Below, piece after piece: positions 55,718-64,000 of a DNA stretch of 64,000 nt; within the stretch, counting starts at the first letter, position 1, and every line of letters begins with the position of its first letter. This DNA comes from Arthrobacter sp. Soil763. Lineage in GTDB: Bacteria > Actinomycetota > Actinomycetes > Actinomycetales > Micrococcaceae. Under the pieces are notes generated by a model, which had not been told where the DNA came from, ran no database searches, and saw only the letters and a program-made list of their open reading frames with translations. The DNA lies in contig NZ_LMSH01000001.1 in NCBI RefSeq assembly GCF_001428365.1, forward strand, positions 191,685 to 255,684, written 5' to 3'. Made by a program: the position numbers and the translations under genes.

Positions 55718-56224
55718 GTGGGCGCTCCGCTGCCGCGGGATCCGATCGCCGACGCCCAGCGGAACTGGGAGCGGCACGGCTGGGCCGACGTCGCCGCCCC
55801 GATGGCTGCCATCACGGCGATCATGCGCACCCAGCAGATCCTGCTGGCCCGGATCGAAACCGTGTTGAAACCGTTCGGGCTGACCTTCGCCCGCTACGAA
55901 CTGCTGGCGCTGCTCAGCTTCGCCCGCAGCGGGGCGTTACCCATGAACAAGGCGAGCGCGCTGCTGCAGGTCCACCCCACCTCGGTGACCAACGCCGTGG
56001 ACCGGTTGCAGGAGGCCGGGCTGGTACTGCGGTCCCCGCACCCGACCGACGGGCGGACCACGCTGATCGAACTGACCTCCGCAGGGCGGACGCTGGCCAA
56101 ACGGGCGACGGCGGCGCTCAACGCCGAGGTGTTCGCCCAGTCCGGTTTCGAAGCCTCCGATGTGGAGCAGCTGGTCCGGATCCTGGGCGACTTCCGGCGC
56201 AATGCCGGGGACTTCGACGGCTGA
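55718..56224 (+). CDS. MarR-family transcriptional regulator
   Basis: 168 aa, one winged-helix domain flanked by dimerisation helices. LTFARYELLALLSFARSGALPMNKASALLQVHPTSVTNAVDRLQEAGLVLRSPHPTDGRTTLIELTSAG spans the helix-turn-helix and wing (about residues 49-115, cited as landmarks), with the DGR wing tip typical of MarR. GTG start one base after the ligase stop; same operon. Likely represses its own operon and the divergent dehydrogenase through the palindrome at 53900, and perhaps the mmsA operon through 61529. The ligand may be an acyl-CoA. Confidence 0.9.
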   Translation: MGAPLPRDPIADAQRNWERHGWADVAAPMAAITAIMRTQQILLARIETVLKPFGLTFARYELLALLSFARSGALPMNKASALLQVHPTSVTNAVDRLQEAGLVLRSPHPTDGRTTLIELTSAGRTLAKRATAALNAEVFAQSGFEASDVEQLVRILGDFRRNAGDFDG

Positions 56225-56357
56225 GCCGTCAGCGTCGTGGGCGGGCCTCCGGCGCCGGGGCCCAGCGGCCGCCGGACGGCGTACGCGCCGGCGCGTGCTT
56301 AAACTGGATTGGCGGCCAGGACCCCTGCCGTGACGACCCGCCCGCGAGGAGAGCCGC

Positions 56358-56990
56358 ATGGATTTCGACGAATCGTTCTGGGATGAGCGGTACCGCCAGC
56401 ACGGCGAGCACGGTGCTGTGTGGAGCGGGCAGCCGAACGCCCAGCTGGTCGCCGAAGCCACCGGACTCGCGCCGGGTTCCGCGCTCGACGTCGGCGCCGG
56501 CGAAGGCGCCGACGCCGCTTGGCTGGCCCGGCGCGGCTGGCGGGTCACGGCGGTGGACATCTCCTCGGTGGCCCTCGCACGCGCGGCGGCCGCCGTCGCC
56601 GATGATCCGGACACCGCCGCGCGGATCGTCTGGCAGCACCAGGACCTGACGGCCTCGCCGCCGCCGGCCGGAACGTTCGACCTGGTCACCGCCCAGTACC
56701 TGCACCTGCCCGCGCCGCAGCGTGGCGGAGTCTACAGCCGGCTCGCCGCGTCGGTGGCGCCCGGCGGGACGCTGCTGATCGTGGGCCACCATCCCTCGGA
56801 CCTGGAGACCACCGTGCGGCGCCCCTCGGTACCCGGGCTGTTGTTCACGGCCGAACAGATCGCCGCGGAGCTGGACCCGGACGAGTGGGAGATCATCACC
56901 TGCGCGTCCCGGCCACGGGAGACCACCGATTCCGACGGCGCCCCAGCGACCGTCCACGATTCCGTGCTCCGCGCCCACCGCAGGGCCTGA
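56358..56990 (+). CDS. SAM-dependent methyltransferase (class I, TehB-like)
   Basis: 210 aa. Motif I SALDVGAGEGADAAWLA (about 43-58), motif II RVTAVDISSVAL (about 66), and a post-motif FDLVTAQYLHLP (about 110-121), the last like TehB/UbiE proteins. SFWDERYRQHGEHGAVWSGQPNAQL at the start is common to small unclassified methyltransferases of actinobacteria. It acts on small molecules such as thiols or metalloids in some relatives; the substrate is not predictable. TAAACT (56300-56305) may be the -10; ATG has an AGGAGAG SD. Separate from the MarR operon by 133 bp. Confidence 0.85.
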   Translation: MDFDESFWDERYRQHGEHGAVWSGQPNAQLVAEATGLAPGSALDVGAGEGADAAWLARRGWRVTAVDISSVALARAAAAVADDPDTAARIVWQHQDLTASPPPAGTFDLVTAQYLHLPAPQRGGVYSRLAASVAPGGTLLIVGHHPSDLETTVRRPSVPGLLFTAEQIAAELDPDEWEIITCASRPRETTDSDGAPATVHDSVLRAHRRA

Positions 56991-57095
56991 CGCGGGCTGC
57001 ATCACCGGCCGGCGCGCACCCTTTCGCACAATCCCGGCTGCACTGGTGCGCTCCGCCGCCGGTCGTTCCCGCTAGGCCTCCGGATCTCCGCGCCT

Positions 57096-57141
57096 GTTCC
57101 GGACGGCCGCACCCCGGGCCCGGGCAGCGTCTGTCCGGAAC
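57096..57141. repeat. 46-bp palindromic element, copy 2
   Basis: GTTCCGGAC (57096-57104), 8-bp spacer, CCCGGGCCCGGG (57113-57124), 8-bp spacer, GTCCGGAAC (57133-57141). The outer arms are perfectly complementary. Same length, spacing and about 40/46 bases as copy 1 at 27685-27730. It lies between convergent genes, where it could also act as a terminator. Confidence 0.65.
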
Positions 57142-57177
57142 CGCCGCCCAAAACCGAAACCTGCGCGGAAACGCCGT

Positions 57178-57954
57178 CTAGCGGTGGGTGAAGTCCGGCT
57201 GCCGCTTTTCGCTGAAGGCGGCCATGCCCTCTTTCTGGTCCTCGGTGGCGAACAGCGAGTGGAACACCCGGCGTTCAAACAGCACGCCCTGCGCCAGCCC
57301 GGTCTCGAACGCGGCGTTGACCGCCTCCTTGGCCACCATGGCCACCGGCTTGGACTTGGAGGCAATCACCTCGGCGGCCTTGACGGCTTCCTCGACGACG
57401 TCGGCGGCCGGGACCACGCGGGAGACCAGCCCGGAACGCTCGGCTTCATCGGCGTCCATGAAGCGGCCGGTGAGGATCATGTCCATGGCCTTGGCCTTGC
57501 CCACCGCACGGGTCAGGCGCTGGGAGCCGCCCATGCCGGGGAGGACGCCGAGGTTGATTTCCGGCTGGCCGAACTTGGCGTTGTCGCCGGCGATGATGAA
57601 GTCGCACATCATCGCCAGTTCGCAGCCGCCGCCCAGGGCAAAGCCGGAGACCGCGGCGATGACCGGGATGCGCAGCCGGGTGAAGTCCTCCCAGCCGCGG
57701 AACCAGTCGGAGGAGTACATGTCCATGTAGCCCTTGGACTGCATTTCCTTGATATCGGCGCCGGCGGCGAACGCCTTGGCCGAACCCGTCAGCACCACGG
57801 CGCCGACCTCCGGGTCGGTGTCCATCGCGGTCACGGCGGCAACGACGTCGTCCATGGTCGCCTTGTTCAGGGCGTTCAGCGCCTCGGGCCGGTTCAGCGT
57901 CACCAGGCCCACACGGCCGCGGCGCTCCACCAGAATGTTTGCGTACTCGGTCAT
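57178..57954 (-). CDS. Enoyl-CoA hydratase
   Basis: 258-aa crotonase. Oxyanion-hole segments are [11 protein letters not shown] (about 63) and [13 protein letters not shown] (about 106), the catalytic glutamates fall in GCELA-like and [18 protein letters not shown] (about 130-147), and GLVSRVVP follows. These are features of active enoyl-CoA hydratases. It would hydrate methacrylyl-CoA in valine breakdown. Overlaps mmsB by 4 bp, last gene of the mmsA operon. ATG at 57954. Confidence 0.92.
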   Translation of the reverse strand: MTEYANILVERRGRVGLVTLNRPEALNALNKATMDDVVAAVTAMDTDPEVGAVVLTGSAKAFAAGADIKEMQSKGYMDMYSSDWFRGWEDFTRLRIPVIAAVSGFALGGGCELAMMCDFIIAGDNAKFGQPEINLGVLPGMGGSQRLTRAVGKAKAMDMILTGRFMDADEAERSGLVSRVVPAADVVEEAVKAAEVIASKSKPVAMVAKEAVNAAFETGLAQGVLFERRVFHSLFATEDQKEGMAAFSEKRQPDFTHR

Positions 57955-58946
57955 GCCTGTCCCTTCGGCTGGTCGGATTTGTCCCGGATGTCGGTGATGA
58001 TGCCGGAGAAGTCCCGGCCGGCTCCGCCCTCCGCGGCAAAGGTATCGTAAATTTCGGAGGCCAGCGGCCCCAGCCGGGCGGCGACGCCGGTGCTCTCGAG
58101 CGCGTTCAGGGCCAGCTTCAGGTCCTTGGCCATCAGCGCTCCGGCGAAGCCCGGCTGGTAGTCGCGGTTGGCCGGGCTCGTTGGCACCGGACCGGGCACC
58201 GGGCAGTTGGTGGTCAGCGCCCAGCACTGACCGGACGCGGCGGAGGCGACGTCGTACAGCGCCTGGTGGGTCAGCCCGAGCTTCTCACCGAGCACGAAAG
58301 CCTCGCTGACCGCGATCATCGAAACGCCCAGGATCATGTTGTTGCAGATCTTGGCGGCCTGGCCCGCACCGTGGCCGCCGCAGTGGACCACGCGCTTGCC
58401 CATCACCTCGAGCATCGGTTTGACGGTCTCGAAGTCCTCGTCGGTTGCGCCGACCATGAAGGTCAGGGTCCCTGCTTCGGCCCCGACGACGCCGCCGGAG
58501 ACCGGAGCGTCGACGGCCCGGTGTCCGGCCGCGACGGCCAGCGCCGAGGCCTCCCGGGCTTCGTCCACGTTGATGGTCGAGCAGTCCAGGAACATGGTTC
58601 CCGGCGCCGCGACGGCCAGCAGCCCGTCCTGCCCCGGTTGTCCTTGCCCCTCCGGAGTGCCGCGGTAGGCGTCCAGCAGGTGCCGGCCGCTGGGCAGCAT
58701 GGTCAGCACGACGGCGGCTCCCTCGACAGCTGCCGCCGCGGTCTCCGCGGTGGTGATCCCGTGGGCGCGGGCGGCCTCCAGCGCCGCGGGAACGACGTCG
58801 TAGCCGGTGACGGCGTAGCCGGCCTTGACCAGGTTGACGGCCATCGGGCCGCCCATGTGGCCCAGGCCGAGGAAGGCGATGGGGCCGATGGGCGCGCCGG
58901 ACCCGGACGGCACGGTCGATGCTTCAGACGTCGATGCTTCAGACAT
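57951..58946 (-). CDS. mmsB: 3-hydroxyisobutyrate dehydrogenase
   Basis: NAD-dependent oxidation of 3-hydroxyisobutyrate to methylmalonate semialdehyde in valine catabolism; 331 aa. The Rossmann loop is [21 protein letters not shown] (about 24-44), substrate motif [21 protein letters not shown] (about 150-170) and catalytic lysine in [12 protein letters not shown] (about 205). Both family signatures are present. An N-terminal Ser/Thr/Ala extension of about 20 residues and an inserted Gly/Gln-rich loop ([12 protein letters not shown]) are extra. Overlaps the hydrolase gene by 8 bp. Confidence 0.93.
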   Translation of the reverse strand: MSEASTSEASTVPSGSGAPIGPIAFLGLGHMGGPMAVNLVKAGYAVTGYDVVPAALEAARAHGITTAETAAAAVEGAAVVLTMLPSGRHLLDAYRGTPEGQGQPGQDGLLAVAAPGTMFLDCSTINVDEAREASALAVAAGHRAVDAPVSGGVVGAEAGTLTFMVGATDEDFETVKPMLEVMGKRVVHCGGHGAGQAAKICNNMILGVSMIAVSEAFVLGEKLGLTHQALYDVASAASGQCWALTTNCPVPGPVPTSPANRDYQPGFAGALMAKDLKLALNALESTGVAARLGPLASEIYDTFAAEGGAGRDFSGIITDIRDKSDQPKGQA

Positions 58947-60008
58947 TGTCGCGCTCCTTCGTAAGTTTCAGTTCCCGCTCCCCCAGCGGCGCGAAGTAGG
59001 CGTCGACGTCGTCGCGGCTGACCTCCGCCAGGCTGGCGGGCTGCCAGTGCGGGGTGCGGTCCTTGTCCACGACCTGGGCGCGGATGCCCTCGCGGAAATC
59101 CGGGCCGTCCAGGAAGCGCAGGCCCACCCGGTACTCCTGTTCCAGGGCCTCGGCCAGGCCCAGCCCCTGCGCGCGGCGCAACGAGGCGAGGGCCACCTTC
59201 ACGGCGGTCGGGGACTTGGCCGCGATCGTCTCGGCGACGTCCACGGCCTCGCCGCCCACGGTCCGCAGGCGGTCCACGATCTCCTCGGCGTCGTCGGTCG
59301 AGTAGCAGGCGTCAATCCACTCCTGCTGCGCGGCGAGGACGGACTGCGGGGCAGGTTCGGTGAAGCGCGCGACGGCGGCGTCCACCGGTTCGGTTTCCAG
59401 CGCCTCCGCCAGCGCTGCGAGCTGCCCGGAGGGAACGAAGGTGTCCGCGAGGCCAAGGAACAGCGCGTCGGCGCCGCTCAGGTGCGCCCCGGTCAGGGCC
59501 GCGTGGGTGCCGGTTTCGCCGGGCGAGCGGGAGAGCAGGAGCGTCCCGCCGACGTCGGGCACGAAACCGATGGTGGTTTCGGGCATGCCCATCCTGGTGC
59601 GCTCGGTGACGATCCGGACCGAGCCGTGCGCGGAGATTCCGACGCCGCCGCCCAGCACGAGGCCGTCCATGAACGCGACGTAGGGCTTGGGGTATTCGGA
59701 GATCAGAAGGTTCAGCCGGTACTCGACCGCCCAGAAGTCCGCGGTGGCGTCGCCGCCGTCGAGCATGTCCCGGTAGATGGCGACGATGTCGCCGCCGGCG
59801 CACAGCCCGCGGTCGCCGGCGCCGCGGACCAGCACCGCGGCGACGTCGTCGTCCTCCGCCCAGAGCGTCAGCTGCTCCAGCATCGCGGCGGCCATGCCGG
59901 CGGTCAGCGCGTTGACGGCCCGGGGCCGGTTCAGGGTGACGACGCCGAGCCGGCCGCGGCGCTCGAACAGCACCTCGGCGGCCTGCTCTGCGGGCCGCTG
60001 CTCCGCCA

Positions 60009-60009
<1 letters not shown>
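58939..60009 (-). CDS. 3-hydroxyisobutyryl-CoA hydrolase
   Basis: 356-aa crotonase-superfamily thioesterase. RGLCAGGDIVAIYRDM (about 68-83), FMDGLVLGGGVGISAHGSVRIVTERTRMGMPETTIGFVPDVGG (landmarks about 112-155) and the hydrolase-specific C-terminal half with FLDGPDFREGIRAQVVDKDRTPHW (about 305-330) are diagnostic of HIBCH rather than hydratases. It releases free 3-hydroxyisobutyrate for MmsB. ATG at 60009 overlaps the mmsA stop by one base. Confidence 0.92.
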
Positions 60010-61508
<1,499 letters not shown>

Positions 61509-61528
61509 GATGGAATGCTCCTTTGCAT

Positions 61529-61542
61529 GTGACCTAGATCAT
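61529..61542. promoter_or_regulatory. Candidate MarR operator 2
   Basis: On the minus strand ATGAT-CTAG-GTCAC, matching RTGAT-N4-RTCAC of operator 1 at 53900, and lying just downstream of the predicted mmsA start. Confidence 0.45.
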
Positions 61543-61552
61543 CTCTGCACTG

Positions 61553-61560
61553 AATATACT
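61553..61560 (-). promoter_or_regulatory. -10 region of the mmsA operon
   Basis: Minus-strand TATATT (61558-61553), part of an AGTATATT identical to the one at 53887-53894. A weak -35 TGGAGA is 17 nt upstream. Confidence 0.5.
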
Positions 61561-61661
61561 CGGACTTCCTACTAATCTCCAGAGCCGCGGCCCGCAGCCA
61601 GGCCCCGCCCCCCGGTCCGACGGTCCCGCGCCGGCCTCCCCCGGGCGGAGTCCAAGTTCGG

Positions 61662-61667
61662 TAAGTT
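61662..61667 (+). promoter_or_regulatory. Leaderless -10 element of xth
   Basis: TAAGTT ends 7 nt before the GTG start at 61675. Confidence 0.5.
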
Positions 61668-61674
61668 AGGAACC

Positions 61675-62481
61675 GTGAAGATTGCTACTTGGAATGTGAA
61701 CTCGCTCCGTGCCCGTGCCGACCGCGTTGAGGCCTGGCTCCAGCGCACCGACTGCGATGTCCTGGCCATCCAGGAAACCAAGTGCAAGGACGAGAACTTC
61801 CCCTGGGACCTGTTCGAGAAGATGGGCTACGAGGTGGCCCACTTCGGCCTGAACCAGTGGAACGGGGTGGCGATCGCCTCCCGCGTGGGGCTCGACGACG
61901 TCGAACGCACCTTCCTGAACCAGCCCGTCTTCGGCAAGGGCGGCCTCGACGAGGTGCAGGAGGCCCGCGCGATCGGCGCCACCTGCGGCGGGATCCGGGT
62001 CTGGAGCCTCTACGTGCCCAACGGCCGGGCGCTCGACGATGAGCACATGCCCTACAAGCTCAGCTGGCTGGACACGCTCCGCAGCCACGCCGAAGGCTGG
62101 ATCCAGGCCGACCCCGAGGCGCAGATCGCCCTGATGGGTGACTGGAACATCGCCCCGCGCGACGAGGACGTCTGGGACATCGACTACTTCCGGGCCAACG
62201 CCCTGACGCACGTCAGCGACCCCGAACGCGCCGCCTTCCACGCCTTCGAGGAGGCCGGCTTCACCGACGTCGTCCGCCCGCACACCCCCGGCCCCGGCGT
62301 ATACACCTACTGGGACTACACCCAGCTGCGCTTCCCGAAGAAGGAAGGCATGCGCATCGACTTCGTCCTCGCATCCCCGGCCCTGGCCGCGCGCGTCACG
62401 GGCGCCTCGATCGACCGCGAAGAGCGCAAGGGCAAGGGCGCCTCCGACCACGCTCCGGTGATCGTGGAGCTTGCGGGCTGA
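61675..62481 (+). CDS. xth: Exodeoxyribonuclease III
   Basis: 268-aa AP endonuclease/3'-exonuclease of base-excision repair. MKIATWNVNSLRARADRVEAWL, IQETKC (metal-binding Glu about 34), SLYVPNGRALDDE, GDWNIAPRDEDVWD (about 151-164) and the C-terminal GKGASDHAPVIVEL (catalytic Asp-His about 260) are all intact. GTG start 7 nt after TAAGTT indicates a leaderless mRNA. Stands alone, divergent from mmsA. Confidence 0.96.
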   Translation: MKIATWNVNSLRARADRVEAWLQRTDCDVLAIQETKCKDENFPWDLFEKMGYEVAHFGLNQWNGVAIASRVGLDDVERTFLNQPVFGKGGLDEVQEARAIGATCGGIRVWSLYVPNGRALDDEHMPYKLSWLDTLRSHAEGWIQADPEAQIALMGDWNIAPRDEDVWDIDYFRANALTHVSDPERAAFHAFEEAGFTDVVRPHTPGPGVYTYWDYTQLRFPKKEGMRIDFVLASPALAARVTGASIDREERKGKGASDHAPVIVELAG

Positions 62482-62512
62482 TGACCGCCCACCGGGGAAG
62501 CGCAGGACCGCA

Positions 62513-63418
62513 ATGACTGGCAGCCTCTACCGCGGCCAGGCCGGCCTGCCGTTTTCCTCGACCCTGCGGGCCTATGAGCCGCTAGAGGCTTTTCCGGCCG
62601 GGCAGCAGGAGACCCTGCGCGAGGCCGGGGCCCGGTCCGAGTCCCGCGCCGCCGTCGAAAACGCCGAGTTGCTCGCCTCGCTGGGCCGCATCACCCGGCC
62701 GGGCGGCGACCCTTTCCCCACCGGGCACACAGACCTGGTCCGGGTGCTGGCGGTCAGCACCTCCGGCAGCGACGGCAGCGGCGACGGCGGCGGGAGCCGC
62801 GGCGACGGCGGCAGCCGCCCCGCGCGGCTGCTGTACTGCCCGAGCCAGCTGGTGCTGCGCGCCGGCCTGGCCGCCAACGCCCTGTTGGAGGGGATCCACG
62901 GCCCGCTCGCCCAACTTCTCATCCCCGAGGAGCAACGGGACCGGCACCAGGAACGGATCGACCAGGTAAAAGCCCGGGAGGGCGCCGCCCGGGTGCACAC
63001 CCGCGCCTCGACCTGGGGCATTCCGTTCAGCTGGTTCTGCCTGTTCCAGGAATCGGACCCGACGGACGTGGTGGAGGCGGGTGGCCGGATCGTCACGGTC
63101 CGGATTCGGACGACCCTCGCTGCCGCGCTGGAGCGCGTCCGGCACGCCGTCGCGCATCTGGCCCTCGCGGCTCCGGAGCTGGACATGCTCGAGGACCTGA
63201 CCCAGCTCACCGAATGGCTGGAGCTTTTCCACCCGGACTCAGTGGTGGAACTCGACTACGGCGCGGTGGCGGACAAGGTCTACCCGGACGATTCGCCGCT
63301 GGACGTTCGGCTCGGGATCGAATGCCTCGCCGAGGGCGATATGACGGGCGCCGCAGCCGCGTACCGCCGGCTCGCGTCCCGCTGGATTCCGATCCGCCAG
63401 CTGGCCCGCGCCTCCTGA
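62513..63418 (+). CDS. Unknown protein with Gly/Ser/Asp-rich insertion
   Basis: 301 aa, predicted cytoplasmic, no recognised domain. SLYRGQAGLPFSSTLRAYEPLEAF opens the protein; residues about 84-102 are a low-complexity loop of Gly, Ser, Asp and Arg that looks like a disordered insertion in an otherwise ordinary fold. VKAREGAARVHTRASTWGIPFSWFCLF is a conserved-looking core (landmarks about 158-184), and the end carries a helical EGDMTGAAAAYRRLASRW. Starts 31 bp after xth, ATG at 62513; an upstream TTG overlapping xth is possible. I do not recognise it and assign no function. Confidence 0.7.
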   Translation: MTGSLYRGQAGLPFSSTLRAYEPLEAFPAGQQETLREAGARSESRAAVENAELLASLGRITRPGGDPFPTGHTDLVRVLAVSTSGSDGSGDGGGSRGDGGSRPARLLYCPSQLVLRAGLAANALLEGIHGPLAQLLIPEEQRDRHQERIDQVKAREGAARVHTRASTWGIPFSWFCLFQESDPTDVVEAGGRIVTVRIRTTLAAALERVRHAVAHLALAAPELDMLEDLTQLTEWLELFHPDSVVELDYGAVADKVYPDDSPLDVRLGIECLAEGDMTGAAAAYRRLASRWIPIRQLARAS

Positions 63419-63422
63419 GCCG

Positions 63423-64000
63423 TTAGCCGACCGGCCGCGGGGCCGCCGTCGAGTCCCGGACGATCAGCTGGTGCGGGGCCACCGTGGATCGCACGGACCC
63501 GGCCAGCCCGTCGAGTTCATCCAGCAGCATCTTGGTGCCGAGTTCGGCCTGCTCGTCGGGCCGCTGGCCGACGGTGGTGAGCCCGACGGCGGCGGAAAAT
63601 TCGTGGTCGTCGATGCCGACGACGGAGAGGTCCTCCGGGATCCGCAGCCCCGCCCGCCGGGCCTCGAAGATGACGCCCATGGCCATCTCGTCGGAGGCGC
63701 AGAAGATCGCCGTGGGCTTGGACCCGGGCCGGTCCCACAGCCGCCGGAACGCTTCCTGGCCGCTGCGGACGGTGAAGTCCCCCCACTCGTCCCACTCCGG
63801 CCGGACCGCCAGCGCGGACTGGGCCATGACGTCCTGGAAGGCCTTGATTCGCACCCGCGGAACGTCGAAGTTCAAGTCCGTTTCGTCGTCGCCGTGCAGC
63901 AGCGCGATGTCCGTGTGGCCGAGCCCGATCAGGTGGCGCACCGCGGTGGAGGCCGCCTTGTAGTCGTCGATCCCGATGTAGGCGCAGCCTTCGACGTGCC
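63423..64000 (-). CDS. LacI-family transcriptional regulator (N-terminus outside window)
   Basis: Frame open to the window edge, about 190 codons visible. Only the C-terminal sugar-binding (periplasmic-binding-like) domain is present: YIGIDDYKAASTAVRHLIGLGHTDIALLHG, RVRIKAFQDVM, PTAIFCASDEMAMGVIFEARRAGLRIPEDLSVVGIDDHEFSAAVGLTTV (landmarks). This is diagnostic for LacI/GalR regulators; the DNA-binding domain lies beyond base 64000. The effector, and any sugar operon it controls, are outside the window. Confidence 0.92.
   Translation of the reverse strand, partial: HVEGCAYIGIDDYKAASTAVRHLIGLGHTDIALLHGDDETDLNFDVPRVRIKAFQDVMAQSALAVRPEWDEWGDFTVRSGQEAFRRLWDRPGSKPTAIFCASDEMAMGVIFEARRAGLRIPEDLSVVGIDDHEFSAAVGLTTVGQRPDEQAELGTKMLLDELDGLAGSVRSTVAPHQLIVRDSTAAPRPVG

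Overview
The window is about 64 kb of high-GC DNA, with GC-rich third codon positions and mostly G/A-rich ribosome binding sites. Gene content and layout point to an actinobacterium of the Arthrobacter/Pseudarthrobacter type (Micrococcaceae): an fbaA-DUF3151 pair, purA, pyrE, an ANTAR regulator, many translationally coupled ATGA/TGATG junctions and many apparently leaderless promoters. I see no rRNA, tRNA, CRISPR array, transposase or phage gene. It reads as ordinary chromosome rich in catabolic operons.

Layout. 1-7949: a sulfur-scavenging operon with an SsuBAC-type ABC transporter, an AMP-forming acetyl-CoA synthetase, a dimethylsulfone monooxygenase (SfnG family), O-acetylhomoserine sulfhydrylase and a CoA-binding protein. 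8042-10253: an ECF sigma factor, its probable membrane anti-sigma and an exported Ala/Pro-rich protein with a long leader carrying three similar C-rich-loop hairpins. 10254-16367: housekeeping genes (purA, a SAM-riboswitch-controlled MetE-like gene, a uracil-DNA-glycosylase-like gene, DUF3151, fbaA, a TrmH-family methylase). 16420-20485: a HAD phosphatase, an alpha/beta hydrolase, STAS and GAF-ANTAR regulators, and pyrE. 20616-26229: a five-gene operon of acyl-CoA synthetase, 2-oxoacid dehydrogenase E1-alpha, E1-beta, E2 and a free acyl carrier protein. 26308-29563: an FAD monooxygenase, nadE and an IclR regulator.

29794-39245: an IclR/PucR-associated catabolic island with a two-subunit CoA-transferase, SCP-x-type thiolase, MHS transporter, acyl-CoA ligase, SDR and zinc alcohol dehydrogenase. 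39256-45123: a rifampin-phosphotransferase-like dikinase, two alpha/beta hydrolases, a glycosyltransferase and a cold-shock gene. 45214-52547: a KimA-like APC transporter divergent from KdpD-KdpE, followed by a PAS-GAF-GGDEF protein. 52563-61508: valine/isobutyrate and acyl-CoA degradation (acyl-CoA dehydrogenase, acyl-CoA ligase, MarR regulator, methyltransferase, then echA-mmsB-3-hydroxyisobutyryl-CoA hydrolase-mmsA). 61675-64000: exonuclease III, an unknown protein and a truncated LacI-family regulator.

The most interesting signals are the E1/E2/ACP operon, the triple C-rich-loop hairpin leader with its putative ECF promoter, two families of short palindromic repeats (one inserted in frame near the C-termini of two sulfur-operon genes, one a 46-bp intergenic palindrome present twice), a shared candidate MarR operator in front of both acyl-CoA degradation units, and the KdpDE/KimA-like arrangement. 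All family assignments rest on reading motifs by eye; no database search was run.
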